Origin: Rhodococcus triatomae
GTDB lineage: Bacteria > Actinomycetota > Actinomycetes > Mycobacteriales > Mycobacteriaceae
Direction: 5' to 3'
Length of the DNA stretch: 64,000 nucleotides
Assembly (NCBI RefSeq): GCF_014217785.1
Contig: NZ_CP048814.1
Location: forward strand, 1,922,001 to 1,986,000
Positions 41,177 through 51,100 of the stretch are shown in pieces (the first letter of the stretch is position 1; the number at the start of each line of letters is the position of its first letter). The position numbers and the translations under genes are program-made. The notes below the pieces were generated by a model. It saw nothing but the letters and a program-made list of their open reading frames with translations. It did no database searches and was not told the origin of the DNA.

Positions 41177-41662
41177 CTATCCGACGGTCGGTGGAGTGTC
41201 CACCGTCTGGGCGAGGTAGAGCTGCTCGCCCAGAGTGTCCATGAGAGCGATCTGGGTCTCGAGGTAGTCGATGTGATGCTCCTCGTCCTTGAGGATCTCC
41301 TCGAGAAGTTTGGCCGACGTGATGTCGCCCTTCTCGCGGCACATCTTGATGCCGGGCCGGAGCCGCTCGACGACCTCGATCTCGATGGCGAGATCGGAGT
41401 GGAACTGCTCGCGCAGGTTCTGCCCGATGCGCAGTGGGAGCAGCTTCTGATAGTTGGGGAGGGCCTCGAGGAACAGGATGCGGTCCGTGAGGACCTCCGC
41501 ATGCTGCATCTCCTCGATGGACTCCGCCCGCGTCTTCTCCGCGACCTTCGTCAGACCCCAGTCCGCCTGCATCTTCGAGTGCAGGAAGTACTGATTGATC
41601 GCTGTCAGCTCACTGGTGAGCTGTTCGTTGAGTAGAGCTATGACCTCATCGTCGCCACGCAT
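41177..41662 (-). CDS. bfr: bacterioferritin
   Basis: A 161-aa bacterioferritin, an iron-storage protein that forms 24-subunit shells, oxidises Fe(II) and binds haem. The four-helix pattern is complete. The ferroxidase ligands Glu18, Glu51 and His54 are visible, and the haem ligand Met52 lies in 'EEMQHAE'. The length matches the family. ATG 41662 is set by GGAGG upstream and the conserved start of helix A; the frame extends 13 codons further but without support. It lies 146 bp after bfd on the same strand. The IdeR-like box at 42021-42039 could affect both. Confidence 0.95.
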   Translation of the reverse strand: MRGDDEVIALLNEQLTSELTAINQYFLHSKMQADWGLTKVAEKTRAESIEEMQHAEVLTDRILFLEALPNYQKLLPLRIGQNLREQFHSDLAIEIEVVERLRPGIKMCREKGDITSAKLLEEILKDEEHHIDYLETQIALMDTLGEQLYLAQTVDTPPTVG

Positions 41663-41808
41663 GACAAACCTCCGATCGCCCGCTTGGAGCGACCGTAACA
41701 CTGTCGATGTGCCCTCGCAGCAGATCGACGTATTCGGTTGTCAGACTGTGTCCACCGTCCGGCGTTCGTTGCCGTCAGGTGATTGTTCGTCGGGCGATCA
41801 TGCGGCCC

Positions 41809-41991
41809 TCAGGCGGCAGTACGGCCGACGGCCGAGCGTTGCACCAACAACTCGTTGAGGCGATCGACGCAGGTTCCACACCCCCATCCAGCTCCACAGC
41901 GTTCTCCGATGGCGTCTGCCGTGTCGGCACCGTCGTCCAGGTGCTCGTGAACCTCTGCCTCGGTTATCGCCTTGCAGATACACACGAACAT
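41809..41991 (-). CDS. bfd: bacterioferritin-associated ferredoxin Bfd
   Basis: A 60-aa [2Fe-2S] protein that donates electrons to bacterioferritin so that stored iron can be released. Four cysteines are placed as in the family: 'MFVCICKAI' and 'CGAGWGCGTC'. It is directly upstream of bfr on the same strand. An IdeR-like iron box lies 30 bp before the ATG, which fits derepression under iron limitation. Confidence 0.92.
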   Translation of the reverse strand: MFVCICKAITEAEVHEHLDDGADTADAIGERCGAGWGCGTCVDRLNELLVQRSAVGRTAA

Positions 41992-42020
41992 CGGACCGGA
42001 CTCCTCACCAACTCAGCAGA

Positions 42021-42039
42021 TTAGGTAAGGGTTACATCA
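42021..42039. promoter_or_regulatory. IdeR-like iron box upstream of bfd
   Basis: TTAGGTAAGGGTTACATCA matches 14 of 19 positions of the IdeR/DtxR consensus, with a complete left half TTAGGT. It is 30 bp before the bfd start, in the promoter area. Repression of bfd by iron-loaded IdeR is the likely effect. Confidence 0.5.
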
Positions 42040-42193
42040 TTCGAACGTGGGCGCAAGGGTTGCCTTACCGAAATTCCCGAGGAAGCGGACAATTTTCCCC
42101 AGCACACCGGGGATGGAGAACGCGTCCGGGCCGGGCGGACCGCGCCGAGCAGGGACTCCGCCGGGGATCCCGGCGGCACACTGCGCAGGCAGA

Positions 42194-43456
42194 TTACTCG
42201 GGGGGCGTGAGGACCTCGGTCCCGACGAACGGCACCAGCGCCTCCGGCACGCGCACGGTGCCGTCCGCCTGCTGATGGTTCTCGAGGATGGCGACCAGCC
42301 AGCGCGTCGTCGCCAATGTCCCGTTGAGGGTCGCCGCGATCTGCGGCTTGCCGCTCTCGTCCCGGTAGCGGACCGCGAGCCTGCGCGCCTGGTACGTGGT
42401 GCAGTTCGACGTCGACGTCAGCTCGCGATACGCCTGCTGCGTGGGAATCCACGCCTCACAGTCGAACTTGCGCGCCGCGGACGATCCGAGATCGCCACCG
42501 GCCACGTCGATGACCCGGTACGGGACGTCGATCGCGGCGAGCATGTCACGCTCCCAGGTCAGCAGACGCTGATGCTCGGCGTCGGCGTCCTCGGGCCTGC
42601 AGTAGGTGAACATCTCGACCTTGTCGAACTGGTGCACCCGGATGATGCCGCGGGTGTCCTTGCCGTAACTGCCGGCTTCCCGGCGGAAACACGACGACCA
42701 CCCGGCGTAGCGTTTCGCACCCTTGCCGAGATCGAGGATCTCGCCCGAGTGGTAGCCGGCGAGCGGCACCTCCGACGTCCCCACGAGGTACAGGTCGTCG
42801 TCCGCGAGGTGATACACCTCGTCCGCGTGCGACCCGAGGAATCCCGTTCCCGCCATGATCTCCGGCCGCACCAGCACCGGCGGGATCATCATGGTGAAGC
42901 CGTTGGCGACCGCCTTCTGCGCAGCCAACTGCAACATGCCGAGCTGCAACAGCGCGCCGTAGCCGGTGAGGAAGTAGAAGCGGGCGCCGGAGACCTTGGC
43001 TCCGCGCTCCATGTCGATCAGCCCGAGCGACTCACCCAGCTCGAGGTGATCCTTCGGGGTGAAGTCGAACTCCGGCACGGTGCCGACGGTCTCGAGCGTG
43101 ACGAAGTCGTCCTCGCCGCCGGCGGGTGCGCCTTCCTGGACGACGTTGGAGATCGCCCGGTGCGCCTCGTCCAGCGCCGCCTGTGCCTCGTGCTGCGCGG
43201 CCTCGGCTTCCTTGACCTTGGCGGCGAGCTCCTTGGATCCCTCGAGCAACGCGGGCCGCTCCTCCGGGGACGCCTGCCCGACCTTCTTGCCGAAAGCCTT
43301 CTGCTCGGCGCGCAGATTGTCCCCCGCCAGCACCGCGGCTCGGCGGGAGGAATCGGCCGCGAGCAGGGCGTCGACCAGCGCCGGATCCTCACCACGGGTG
43401 CGCTGGGACTGCCGGACGGCCTCGGGATTCTCACGAAGGAACTTCAGGTCAATCAC
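42194..43456 (-). CDS. serS: seryl-tRNA synthetase
   Basis: A 420-aa class II seryl-tRNA synthetase. The N-terminal long coiled-coil arm (about 30-100) is followed by the catalytic core. Motif 2 is '[26 protein letters not shown]'-type, from which 'FRREAGSYG' and 'RVHQFDKVE' are clear; motif 3 has '[10 protein letters not shown]'. The length is normal. GTG 43456 has a -10-like TAGGGT 8 nt upstream and no ribosome binding site, consistent with leaderless translation. It is the counterpart of Rv3834c. Confidence 0.97.
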   Translation of the reverse strand: MIDLKFLRENPEAVRQSQRTRGEDPALVDALLAADSSRRAAVLAGDNLRAEQKAFGKKVGQASPEERPALLEGSKELAAKVKEAEAAQHEAQAALDEAHRAISNVVQEGAPAGGEDDFVTLETVGTVPEFDFTPKDHLELGESLGLIDMERGAKVSGARFYFLTGYGALLQLGMLQLAAQKAVANGFTMMIPPVLVRPEIMAGTGFLGSHADEVYHLADDDLYLVGTSEVPLAGYHSGEILDLGKGAKRYAGWSSCFRREAGSYGKDTRGIIRVHQFDKVEMFTYCRPEDADAEHQRLLTWERDMLAAIDVPYRVIDVAGGDLGSSAARKFDCEAWIPTQQAYRELTSTSNCTTYQARRLAVRYRDESGKPQIAATLNGTLATTRWLVAILENHQQADGTVRVPEALVPFVGTEVLTPPE

Positions 43457-43489
43457 GATGTCAAACCCTACTCGGCCGACGATCCCGGC

Positions 43490-43912
43490 TCAGTCCGACC
43501 GGGACTCGAGCAGCTCGAGCAGATCCTCCCGACCGAACATCCGGGCCGTGTCCACCGGCGTGGGATGCCCGGCGTCCGGGTCGGCGCCGGCGGCGACCAG
43601 CACCCGGACCACGTCGTCCTCCCCCTTGAACAGGGCGCCCGCCAGCGGCGACTGCCCGCGGTCGTTGAGGCGGTCCACGTCGGCGCCGCGCTCGACCAGC
43701 GCAGCCACCGCGGTCGGATGCCCGTGGTACGCGGCGAGCATGACGAGCGTGTCGCCCTTCTCGTTGGTCAGGTCGACCGGCACGCCGGCGTCGACATAGG
43801 TGACGAGGGTGGCGGCGTCACCGGCACGGGCGGCGTCGAACACGCGTCCGGCCAGTTCCTGGATCTTCGGGTCGACCGGTTCGGCGCCGGCCTGCTCGGG
43901 TGTGTCGCTCAC
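43490..43912 (-). CDS. ankyrin-repeat protein
   Basis: A 140-aa soluble protein made of about three ankyrin repeats: 'NEKGDTLVMLAAYHGHPTAVAALVERGADV'-type units, of which 'GDTLVMLAAYHGH', 'GQSPLAGALFKGED' and 'GHPTPVDTARMFGRED' are the visible starts. Such proteins mediate protein contacts; the partner is unknown. GTG 43912 is chosen as the first start before the repeats; the longer frame upstream is antisense to the septum-formation gene and is not supported. It lies 33 bp upstream of serS on the same strand. Confidence 0.8.
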   Translation of the reverse strand: MSDTPEQAGAEPVDPKIQELAGRVFDAARAGDAATLVTYVDAGVPVDLTNEKGDTLVMLAAYHGHPTAVAALVERGADVDRLNDRGQSPLAGALFKGEDDVVRVLVAAGADPDAGHPTPVDTARMFGREDLLELLESRSD

Positions 43913-44002
43913 AGGTTCCGAAGGTACGCGCCGGGGCGGTCCCCGGATGCCGGTTCGGGCCGCGACCCGCGCCGACTGTCGTGGATCGCGAAGTGAACAG
44001 GC

Positions 44003-45094
44003 ATGATGGAGTCGATGTCCGAAGAGCAGCCCGAGAAGCGGTCGCGCCGCGCCGCCGCCAAGCCGCCCCGCACCATGTCGGCGACCACCACTCGTCGTGC
44101 ACTGATCGCCGTCGCGGTAGGTGCCGTGGTCGCCGCCGTCGCGACCATCGCCATCGCCGGCGGCTTCAACAGCGGCGAGAACCTGCGCCCCAGCGACAAC
44201 GGGCAGCGATCCGCCGCGACCGGTGACAGCGCGTTCGCCCAGGCCGAGGCGGGTGACTGCCTGAACTGGACCCCCTCGGACGATCCACAGCAGGACCGCC
44301 AGGACGTGGCGATCGTCGAGTGCGGCAGCGAGCACCGTTTCGAGGTCGTCGCCCCGCTCGACCTGGCGAACTACCCGGGAGCGGAATTCGGGCCCGGCGC
44401 CCGGTATCCCGGGGCGCTCCGCTTCGCGAGCCTGCGCGACGAGCACTGCGTCGCGGCCGTCGACTCCTACCTGGGCTCCGGGTTCGATCCGTACGGCAAG
44501 TTCAGCATCGGCCTGATGTTTCCGAGCGAGGCGGCGTGGGGCGAGGGCGACCGCGCGATGCGCTGCGGACTGCAGTACTCGAGCACGGCGGGCACCCTGC
44601 TGCCCTTCACCGGCCGCGTCGCAGACCAGGACCAGTCGAACATCTGGGAGCCGGGTACCTGCATCGGCATCAACCAGAACGTGCCGAGCGATCCGGTGGA
44701 CTGCGCCGAACCCCACGCGTACGAGGTCATCTCGGTCGTCGACCTCAGCACCCAGTTCCCCGGCGCGCTCCCGTCCGTGGAGGATCAGGACCGCTATCTC
44801 GAGGGGGTCTGCACGCAGGCGTCCAACGAGTACCTGGGGTCGGCCGACGCACTGCGCGACAAGACGCTCACCCTGTTCTGGGACAACGTCGACGTGGAGA
44901 GCTGGCTCGCCGGGAGCCGACGGGTGAACTGCTCCGTGGGCAAGGAACTCGACACCGGCGGGTTCGCCACCGTCACCGGGACAGCCCGCGGCGACATCCT
45001 CATCAACGGGCAGCCGCCGGTCCCGCCGCCGCCCGTGCCCGAGGGCCGTTCGCTGCCCACGCCGCTGCCCGGCGCCCCCGCACCGGGGAACTGA
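44003..45094 (+). CDS. septum-formation domain membrane protein
   Basis: A 363-aa membrane-anchored protein homologous to Rv3835. A basic cytoplasmic tail of about 33 residues, with one membrane helix ('ALIAVAVGAVVAAVATIAIAG'), precedes an extracytoplasmic domain that has two similar halves with paired cysteines ('AGDCLNWTPS', 'VECGSEHRFEVV' and 'GTCIGINQ', 'DCAEPHAYEVISVV'). This is the Septum_form domain pattern; its role in division is only suggested by the family name. It ends in a Pro-rich tail. ATG 44003 is used; ATG 44015 is possible. It is one base before the zincin gene. Confidence 0.85.
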   Translation: MMESMSEEQPEKRSRRAAAKPPRTMSATTTRRALIAVAVGAVVAAVATIAIAGGFNSGENLRPSDNGQRSAATGDSAFAQAEAGDCLNWTPSDDPQQDRQDVAIVECGSEHRFEVVAPLDLANYPGAEFGPGARYPGALRFASLRDEHCVAAVDSYLGSGFDPYGKFSIGLMFPSEAAWGEGDRAMRCGLQYSSTAGTLLPFTGRVADQDQSNIWEPGTCIGINQNVPSDPVDCAEPHAYEVISVVDLSTQFPGALPSVEDQDRYLEGVCTQASNEYLGSADALRDKTLTLFWDNVDVESWLAGSRRVNCSVGKELDTGGFATVTGTARGDILINGQPPVPPPPVPEGRSLPTPLPGAPAPGN

Positions 45095-45095
45095 C

Positions 45096-45446
45096 ATGGC
45101 AGTCACGATGACGACCGACCGCTTCGACGAGTTGGTCGGCGAGGCACTCGATCTCATTCCCTCCGCTCTGGCGTCGGCCATCGACAACGTCGTGGTCCTG
45201 GTGGAGGCACGCAACGAGGACGACCCCCACCTTCTGGGGCTCTACCAGGGGGTCGCCCTCACCGAGCGGGACAGTCACTACGGCGGATCGCTGCCGGATA
45301 CCATCACCGTCTACCGCGACGCACTGCTCGACATGTGCGGATCCGAGGAGGAGGTCGTGGAAGAGGTGGCGATCACCGTCATTCACGAAGTTGCGCACTA
45401 CTTCGGGATAGACGAAGATCGCCTACACGAGCTCGGCTGGGGATGA
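45096..45446 (+). CDS. zincin-like metallopeptidase
   Basis: A 116-aa protein of the short zincin-like family (PF06262 type), equivalent to Rv3836. The zinc motif HExxH is 'VIHEVAHYFGIDEDRLHELGW', with the third ligand area next to it. There is no signal peptide, so it should act in the cytoplasm. Substrate unknown. The start follows the previous stop by one base, so the pair is co-translated. Confidence 0.9.
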   Translation: MAVTMTTDRFDELVGEALDLIPSALASAIDNVVVLVEARNEDDPHLLGLYQGVALTERDSHYGGSLPDTITVYRDALLDMCGSEEEVVEEVAITVIHEVAHYFGIDEDRLHELGWG

Positions 45447-45617
45447 CGGTTTCCGGGTGATCCGGAATCGGGGGGAACCGACGAGCAACCGCCGGCGTCC
45501 AATGATGTGGAGGCCGGGGGACACCGGTCGTTTCGCGGGGGGAACACCTTCCGCATCGTCGAGGTACAGCACGCACGACGTACCGCACCGTACGAGGTGC
45601 AGAAGGGGTTCCGACGC

Positions 45618-45923
45618 ATGGCGCTCTTGCAGGTCTCACCCGAAGCTCTCATCGCAGCAGCCGTCGAGCTGGACACACTCGCGGCCCGTCTGGAGACGGC
45701 CGTCGCCGGGGCGAGCCCCGCGCTGCGCCCGTTGCCGTCCGGGAGCGAAGAGGTCTCGCTCCACGCGACCGGCTACTTCCACACGGTCGCCAATTCCTTC
45801 ACGCCCGCCATCGCGCAGGGCATCGCGGAACTGCGGGCCACCGCCGCTACTCTCAAGCAACAGGCCGCCAACTACGTCGCCCAGGATCTGACGCACGGCG
45901 GCTCGATCTCGTCGATCATGTGA
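45618..45923 (+). CDS. PE-family protein
   Basis: A 101-aa protein with the size and helical pattern of the PE domain: 'LQVSPEALIAAAVELDTLAARLE' type first helix, then 'GYFHTVANSFTPAIAQGIAELRA' and a C-terminal 'NYVAQD', which fits the YxxxD/E secretion signal of type VII systems. The canonical Pro-Glu near the N-terminus is present as 'SPEAL'. It should pair with the PPE protein next to it for ESX secretion. ATG 45618 is chosen because the domain begins there; the frame is open 37 codons further upstream. It is the first gene of a PE-PPE-EspG cassette. Confidence 0.75.
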   Translation: MALLQVSPEALIAAAVELDTLAARLETAVAGASPALRPLPSGSEEVSLHATGYFHTVANSFTPAIAQGIAELRATAATLKQQAANYVAQDLTHGGSISSIM

Positions 45924-45957
45924 CCGTGTCGGTCACGAATACCAGGGGGAACGCATC

Positions 45958-47124
45958 ATGACTTTGGGACTCACCGGCGTCATCTGGCTGCCGCGCGGAG
46001 CCACCGTCAACTCGACGACGCTGATCAGCGGCGCGGGGCCGGTGCCGCTGAGCACGGCATCCGCGGCGTGGGGTGCGTTGGCGGGGGCCTTCACCGACGC
46101 ACACACCACGTTGCTCCGGGTCACCGCCGAGCTGGCCGCCGGATGGCAGGGCACCGCATCCGTCGCCGCGATCGCCAAGATCACCCCGTTCACGATCTGG
46201 ACGGCGGAGTGCATCGAGCTCGCGGCGGACACCGCCGCGAAGGCCGGTTTCCAGGCCGGCGCGTACACGACCGCGGCTCTCGTGATGCCGAGCATCCCGG
46301 AGATCGTCGCGGTCAAGACCGCGAAGACCACGGCGTACAGCACCGGTGGCGCACTCAACGGCACCGCGGCCGTGGCGGAGGCCGCAGATCGTGCCATGGA
46401 CATCCGCGCGGGCATCGTGATGGAGACGTACGAGGCGGCTTCCAACGTGCTGGCACTCAAGCGCTCGTTCCGTCAGCCGCCGAGGATCGTCACCTCCGCG
46501 GATGCGGAGAGTTCCAAGTTCGACGACGCCGGTGACTGGGAGCGCGACCCCGTCGGCGCCGGCCTCGCCGCGCTCGCCGCAGCAGGACAGAACCCGGCAC
46601 TCACCACCGCGGCGTCCCAGGCGGGCAGCGTCGCGACCTCGGCGGCCTCGACCGCGACGTCCGCGGTCGGCAACATCGGCGGCGCCGCGTACAGCGCCTC
46701 GCAGTCCTCGCAGTCGATGATGCCGGGCGCTCCCATGCTCGGTGGTCTCGGCGGCGCCGGAAACGGCGCGGCATCGACATCCGCCATGTCCCATCGCGGC
46801 GGCGTCGGTGCTGTCGGTGCGATCGGCGGCGCGGCCCTGCCCGAGGGCTGGGGCAAGGTCGACGGCACACAGGGCGCTCGCGGACCGGCCGGGGGTGCCC
46901 CCGGGGTGCTCGGCGGCGAGATGCGCACCGATGCAGCAGGCACCCGTCCCGCGGCCGGCGGCAGCATGATGCCCGCGCGGCCCGTGGGAGCCCACGGCTC
47001 CTCGGACGACGGCGACGAACGCGACACCCCGGACTACCTGAAGAACTTCGAGCACTTCGCCGACGGCCGCACCGTGATCCCCTCGGTGATCGGCGGCACG
47101 CCGGACCAGCGGGGCTCGCGGTGA
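45958..47124 (+). CDS. PPE-family-like protein
   Basis: A 388-aa protein with the layout of a PPE protein: an N-terminal helical domain of about 175 residues, with the turn motif 'AAGWQGTAS' (W-x-G), and a long Gly/Ala/Ser-rich C-terminal region of low complexity. The Pro-Pro-Glu motif itself is absent; the N-terminus reads 'MTLGLTGVIWLPRGATVNS'. The neighbours (PE upstream, EspG-like downstream) support the assignment. It is expected to be exported as a PE/PPE pair by an ESX system located elsewhere. The stop overlaps the GTG start of the EspG gene (GTGA). Confidence 0.75.
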   Translation: MTLGLTGVIWLPRGATVNSTTLISGAGPVPLSTASAAWGALAGAFTDAHTTLLRVTAELAAGWQGTASVAAIAKITPFTIWTAECIELAADTAAKAGFQAGAYTTAALVMPSIPEIVAVKTAKTTAYSTGGALNGTAAVAEAADRAMDIRAGIVMETYEAASNVLALKRSFRQPPRIVTSADAESSKFDDAGDWERDPVGAGLAALAAAGQNPALTTAASQAGSVATSAASTATSAVGNIGGAAYSASQSSQSMMPGAPMLGGLGGAGNGAASTSAMSHRGGVGAVGAIGGAALPEGWGKVDGTQGARGPAGGAPGVLGGEMRTDAAGTRPAAGGSMMPARPVGAHGSSDDGDERDTPDYLKNFEHFADGRTVIPSVIGGTPDQRGSR

Positions 47125-48119
47125 TCGACCTGGGAACGGGGCATCCCGCCGTCCACACCACCCGCCGCGAGACCGTCCCGGCAGCGCCCGTACCCGAGCC
47201 GACGCAGGAACAGAGCGCACCGGCACGGGAGCAGCCTCGGGCCGAGCCCGGGATCGACGGCCCTGCACCCACGTACGGCACGGTCGATCCCACCCGCGTT
47301 GCGGGAATTGATCCCACCCGCGTTGCGGGAATTGATCTCGGCACGGGCGGGGCGCCGTCGATGTCGGCGGTGACGCTCTCCCTCGACGAGGCGAACTATC
47401 TGGTCGACAAGCTCGATCTGGATCAGCTGCCGGTCGTCCTCGACGTCCTCGGCCGTTTCGACACGGTGGACGAGCGCGACGACGCGCATCGGGCCGCGGC
47501 GGCATCGCTGGATTCCCGTGGCCTCGCCCGGTACGGCACGCCGCTACCGGAACTGGCCGAATGGCTCCGCGTCGTCGCCCGACCCCGTTGGGAGATCGCG
47601 CTGCGCTGGCACGTCGACGGCGTCGTCTCCCGACTGTGTCTGTCGCGCGGCGACGACTACTCGGTGCTCACGCTCCGGGCCGGCGATTCCCTGGTCGTCC
47701 AGGATCCGGGCGCGGATCCTCTCGGAGCAGTGGCGGGTGCGATCGGGTCGCAGCCGCCCATGCAGTTCGGAGCGATCAACGCGCCCACGGCCCAGCTGTC
47801 CGAGGCGTTCGACGAGGCCGCTACGCCCCAGTCACTCACCAACCGGCTCGGCACGCTCGGCGCAGGGCCGGACGACGCCGCGGCGGTGGCCCGCGCGATG
47901 GTCGGGTGCAGCACGTTCGCGGAGATCGTCGGCATCGTCTACGGCGACGGCAAGTACGACCCTCTCGACGGACCGGTCACCGTGTTCGACACCGAACTCG
48001 GTCGCATCGTCGGGACGTCGAGCACGTCCGCGCACGGTGTCGCGTGGTCCTCGCTGAGTCCCGGTACCCCTGCCCGGCTACGTCAGGCGCTCGAGGGGCT
48101 CGTCGACCGCCTGGTCTGA
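47121..48119 (+). CDS. EspG-like ESX secretion chaperone
   Basis: A 332-aa protein whose residues 80-332 match the EspG family, the cytosolic chaperones that bind PPE tips and guide PE/PPE pairs to the ESX channel: 'VTLSLDEANYLVDKLDLDQLP', 'ALRWHVDGVVSRLCLSRG', 'YSVLTLRAGDSLVVQD'. The first 80 residues are a low-complexity extension with two copies of a 24-bp tandem repeat (DPTRVAGI units) and are unusual for the family. GTG 47121 overlaps the PPE stop (GTGA); ATG 47361 would give the standard length. Confidence 0.78.
   Translation: MIDLGTGHPAVHTTRRETVPAAPVPEPTQEQSAPAREQPRAEPGIDGPAPTYGTVDPTRVAGIDPTRVAGIDLGTGGAPSMSAVTLSLDEANYLVDKLDLDQLPVVLDVLGRFDTVDERDDAHRAAAASLDSRGLARYGTPLPELAEWLRVVARPRWEIALRWHVDGVVSRLCLSRGDDYSVLTLRAGDSLVVQDPGADPLGAVAGAIGSQPPMQFGAINAPTAQLSEAFDEAATPQSLTNRLGTLGAGPDDAAAVARAMVGCSTFAEIVGIVYGDGKYDPLDGPVTVFDTELGRIVGTSSTSAHGVAWSSLSPGTPARLRQALEGLVDRLV
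47286..47333 (+). repeat. 24-bp tandem repeat in espG-like gene
   Basis: Two identical 24-bp units (47286-47309 and 47310-47333), each beginning GATCCCACCCGCGTTGCGGG, followed by a third GATCT start. They encode DPTRVAGI twice in the N-terminal extension. The whole-codon length keeps the frame and suggests slippage. Confidence 0.9.
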
Positions 48120-48127
48120 CCGCTCTC

Positions 48128-51100
48128 TCACCCGCCCGCATCGAGGTAGGCGTCGATCGCCCGTTGCAGGCGGTCGAGCGCGATTCCGTATGCGGTGAAG
48201 TCGCCCCGGTGCTGTGCATCGCGGGCGCTCGCCATCGCCGTTTCGAGTTCACGGGCTGCGGCGGCCAGTTCGGTGGTCGGTGCCGCGGGGACGGGCGGGC
48301 CGACCCCGTCCGTGGGAGCCTCCGTCCCGTCCTGGGGACTCGCCGCGTCCGGAGCCGCCTCCTCCATCGCCTCGGCCGGCAACTCGCGCTGCGGCGCGGC
48401 GTCTCCGCCGGGCGGTGTGGCCATCCGTCCCGTTCCCCCGCCGAACACCTGGTCCAGCGCCTCGGCGAGAGTCGGGGCGTAGCCGACCCGCACGCCGCCG
48501 GTTCCCGGCTCGCGATAGCTCACGAGCATCCGGGACAGCTGCGGGAAGGTCGAGCCGTTGGTGGCCGCGGACAGTCGCTCGGTGTACAGCGGTTCGACGT
48601 ACAGGATGCCGCCGTCGGAGATCGGCAGCGTGAGCAGATTGCCGTAGTGGATCCGGTTGGACCGCTCGAGCAGGGTCCGCTCGGAGGCGACGCGGGTGTC
48701 GGAGATCATCGAATTCTGCGTCTGCTGCGGACCCTGCGTCTGCGTGTCGGTCGGCAGCCTCAGCGCCTCGATCCGCCCGTAGTTCTCCGGATCGGACTCC
48801 ACCGAGAGGTAGGCGGACAGGAATTCGCGGTTGAAGCCGACCATCGCGCTCACCAGCCGGAACGAGGGTTCCGTCGTCTCCCGGTCGCCGAGGAGCACGT
48901 AGTACGGCGGCTGAGTGGGATTGGCCTCGACGGTCGGGTCGCTGGGAACGGACCAGAACGCGTTGTTGGTGAAGAACTCCCGCGGGTCGTCGACGTGGTA
49001 CTTGGCGAGCAGCTGCCGCTGGACCCGGAACACGTCCTCCGGATAACGGAAGTGCGCCCGCAGTTCGTCGGACACGGTGTCCTCCGGTTGCACGGTTCCC
49101 GGGAAGGCCTTCATCCACGCGTCGAGGACGGGATCCTCGGTGTCGTTCTGGTACAGCGTCACCGTCCCGTCGTAGGCGTCGACGGTGGCCTTCACGGAGT
49201 TGCGTACGTAGGACACCTCGCGCACGGCGGTGCGGGTGCCCGCCACGGGATCCGCCGGTTCGGTGAGCACCGACCGCTGTGCGTACGGATAGTGGTCGAG
49301 GGTCGTGTATCCGTCGACGATCCACACGATCCGCCCGTCGACGACGGCCGGGTACGGGTTGCCGTCGGTGGTGAGCCACGGCGCCACCATCTCGACCCGT
49401 TGGCGGGGGTCCCGGTTGAAGATGATCTTCGATTCGGAGCCGATCACGCCGGAGAACAGGATGTTGCGTTCGGTGTACCTGGCGGCGAACGCGAGCCGGT
49501 TCAGCCAGTTCCCGACCGGCACGCCACCCGAACCCGTGTAGGTGTACTGGGAGGTGTCCGTGTCGTACTCGCGCGGCGGCTCCCCCGGCTCCCCGCCGAC
49601 GATCGCGTAGTCGGCCTCACCGCCGGCGATCAGCTCGCCGTAGTAGACCCGCGGCTGTTCGACGGGGATCAACTGCCGCCCGGTGGCCTGGGACGCGATG
49701 TCGCTCACCGCGTAGATCGGATACCCGCTGTCACTGCCCGCACCGCCGTCGGTGGCGTCCCGCACGGCCGCGTTCACCCGGTTCGCCGGTGCCGCGACGA
49801 ATCCGTTGCCGTGGGTGTACACCGAATGGCGGTTGACCCACTGAGTCTGGTTGCCGCTGAGGCTTCCCGGTGACAGCTCGCGGACGGCGACGACGTAGTC
49901 ACGGAGTTCGCCGTTCACCTCGTACCGATCGACGTCGAGGGTCGGGGTGAATCCGTAGAAGTTCTTGAGCTGCTGCTGCTGGGTGAATGTCCGCGACAGC
50001 ACCGTGGGATCGAGGATGCGCACGTTCGCAAGGGTCGTGGCGTCCGCGGGCACCTCGCGGGGTGGCCGGGTGCCGATGCCCGGATAGTCCACGGTGTGGA
50101 CGCGATCGTCCCCGATCCGGTAGGCCTGCCGCGTCGCCTCGATGTTGCGTTCGATGTACGGGCTCTCCCGGTCGGCGGCGTTGGGCCGTACCGAGAACTG
50201 TTCGACGGTGAGCGGCCACACCCCGCCCACCAGTACGGACGAGAGCACCAGCAGTGACAGTGCCATCGCGGGCAGGCGCAGGTCCCGGACGATCAGGGTG
50301 GCGAAGAACGCGAGCGCACAGAGCACGGCGATGGCGAACATGATGGTGCGCGCGGGCAGCACCGCGGTGATGTCGGTGAACCCGGCGCCGGTGAAGGTGG
50401 GTTCCTTGCGACCGCTCCACAACAGCGAATATCGGTCCAGCCAGTAGGCAACTGCCTTGAGCAGGATGAAGGTGCCCGCGATGGCGGTGAGCTGGATGCC
50501 GGCGGCGCGGGTGAAGGGGAACGAGCGCTCGCGGGAGCGGTCTCCGGACCGCCCCAGGTTGGCCGGCAGGCGGACGCCACCGAAGAGGGCGTGTGTCGCG
50601 AGGGACGCGCAGAACGCGAAGAAGACCGCGAGGAACAGCCAGTTGAGGACGGAGCGGTAGAACGGCAGGTCGAAGACGTAGAACCCGATGTCGTGGCCGA
50701 ACTCGGCGTCGGTGGCACCGAAGGAACCACCGTGCAGGAACAGATGGACCATCGTCCAGTTGGCCTGTGCGGCGAGACCGACCGGGATGCCCAGCAACAG
50801 GGCGACTCCGGCCGCATACGTCTTGGGGCGCCGCATCGCCGTGGTCCGGGCGGACGCGACGGGATCGTCCTGCGAGGCCCGCGGGGCGAAGATCGGGCGC
50901 GCCCGGTAGGCGAGCATCACGGCGAGGAAGATCGGCCCGGCGACGAGTCCGGTGACCACGACGAAGAGCAGTAGTCGCGTGACGAGGACGGTGCCCCACA
51001 CCTGGCGGAAGCCCACTTCGCCGAACCACAACCAGTCGGTGTACACCGCGACGAAGCGGGGCACGATCAGCAGGGCCGCGACGAGGGCCACCAGTACCAC

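Noticed and set aside
43490-45214. 574-aa minus-strand ankyrin protein
   Set aside because: Only the last 140 codons have ankyrin features. The rest is the shadow of the septum-formation gene.
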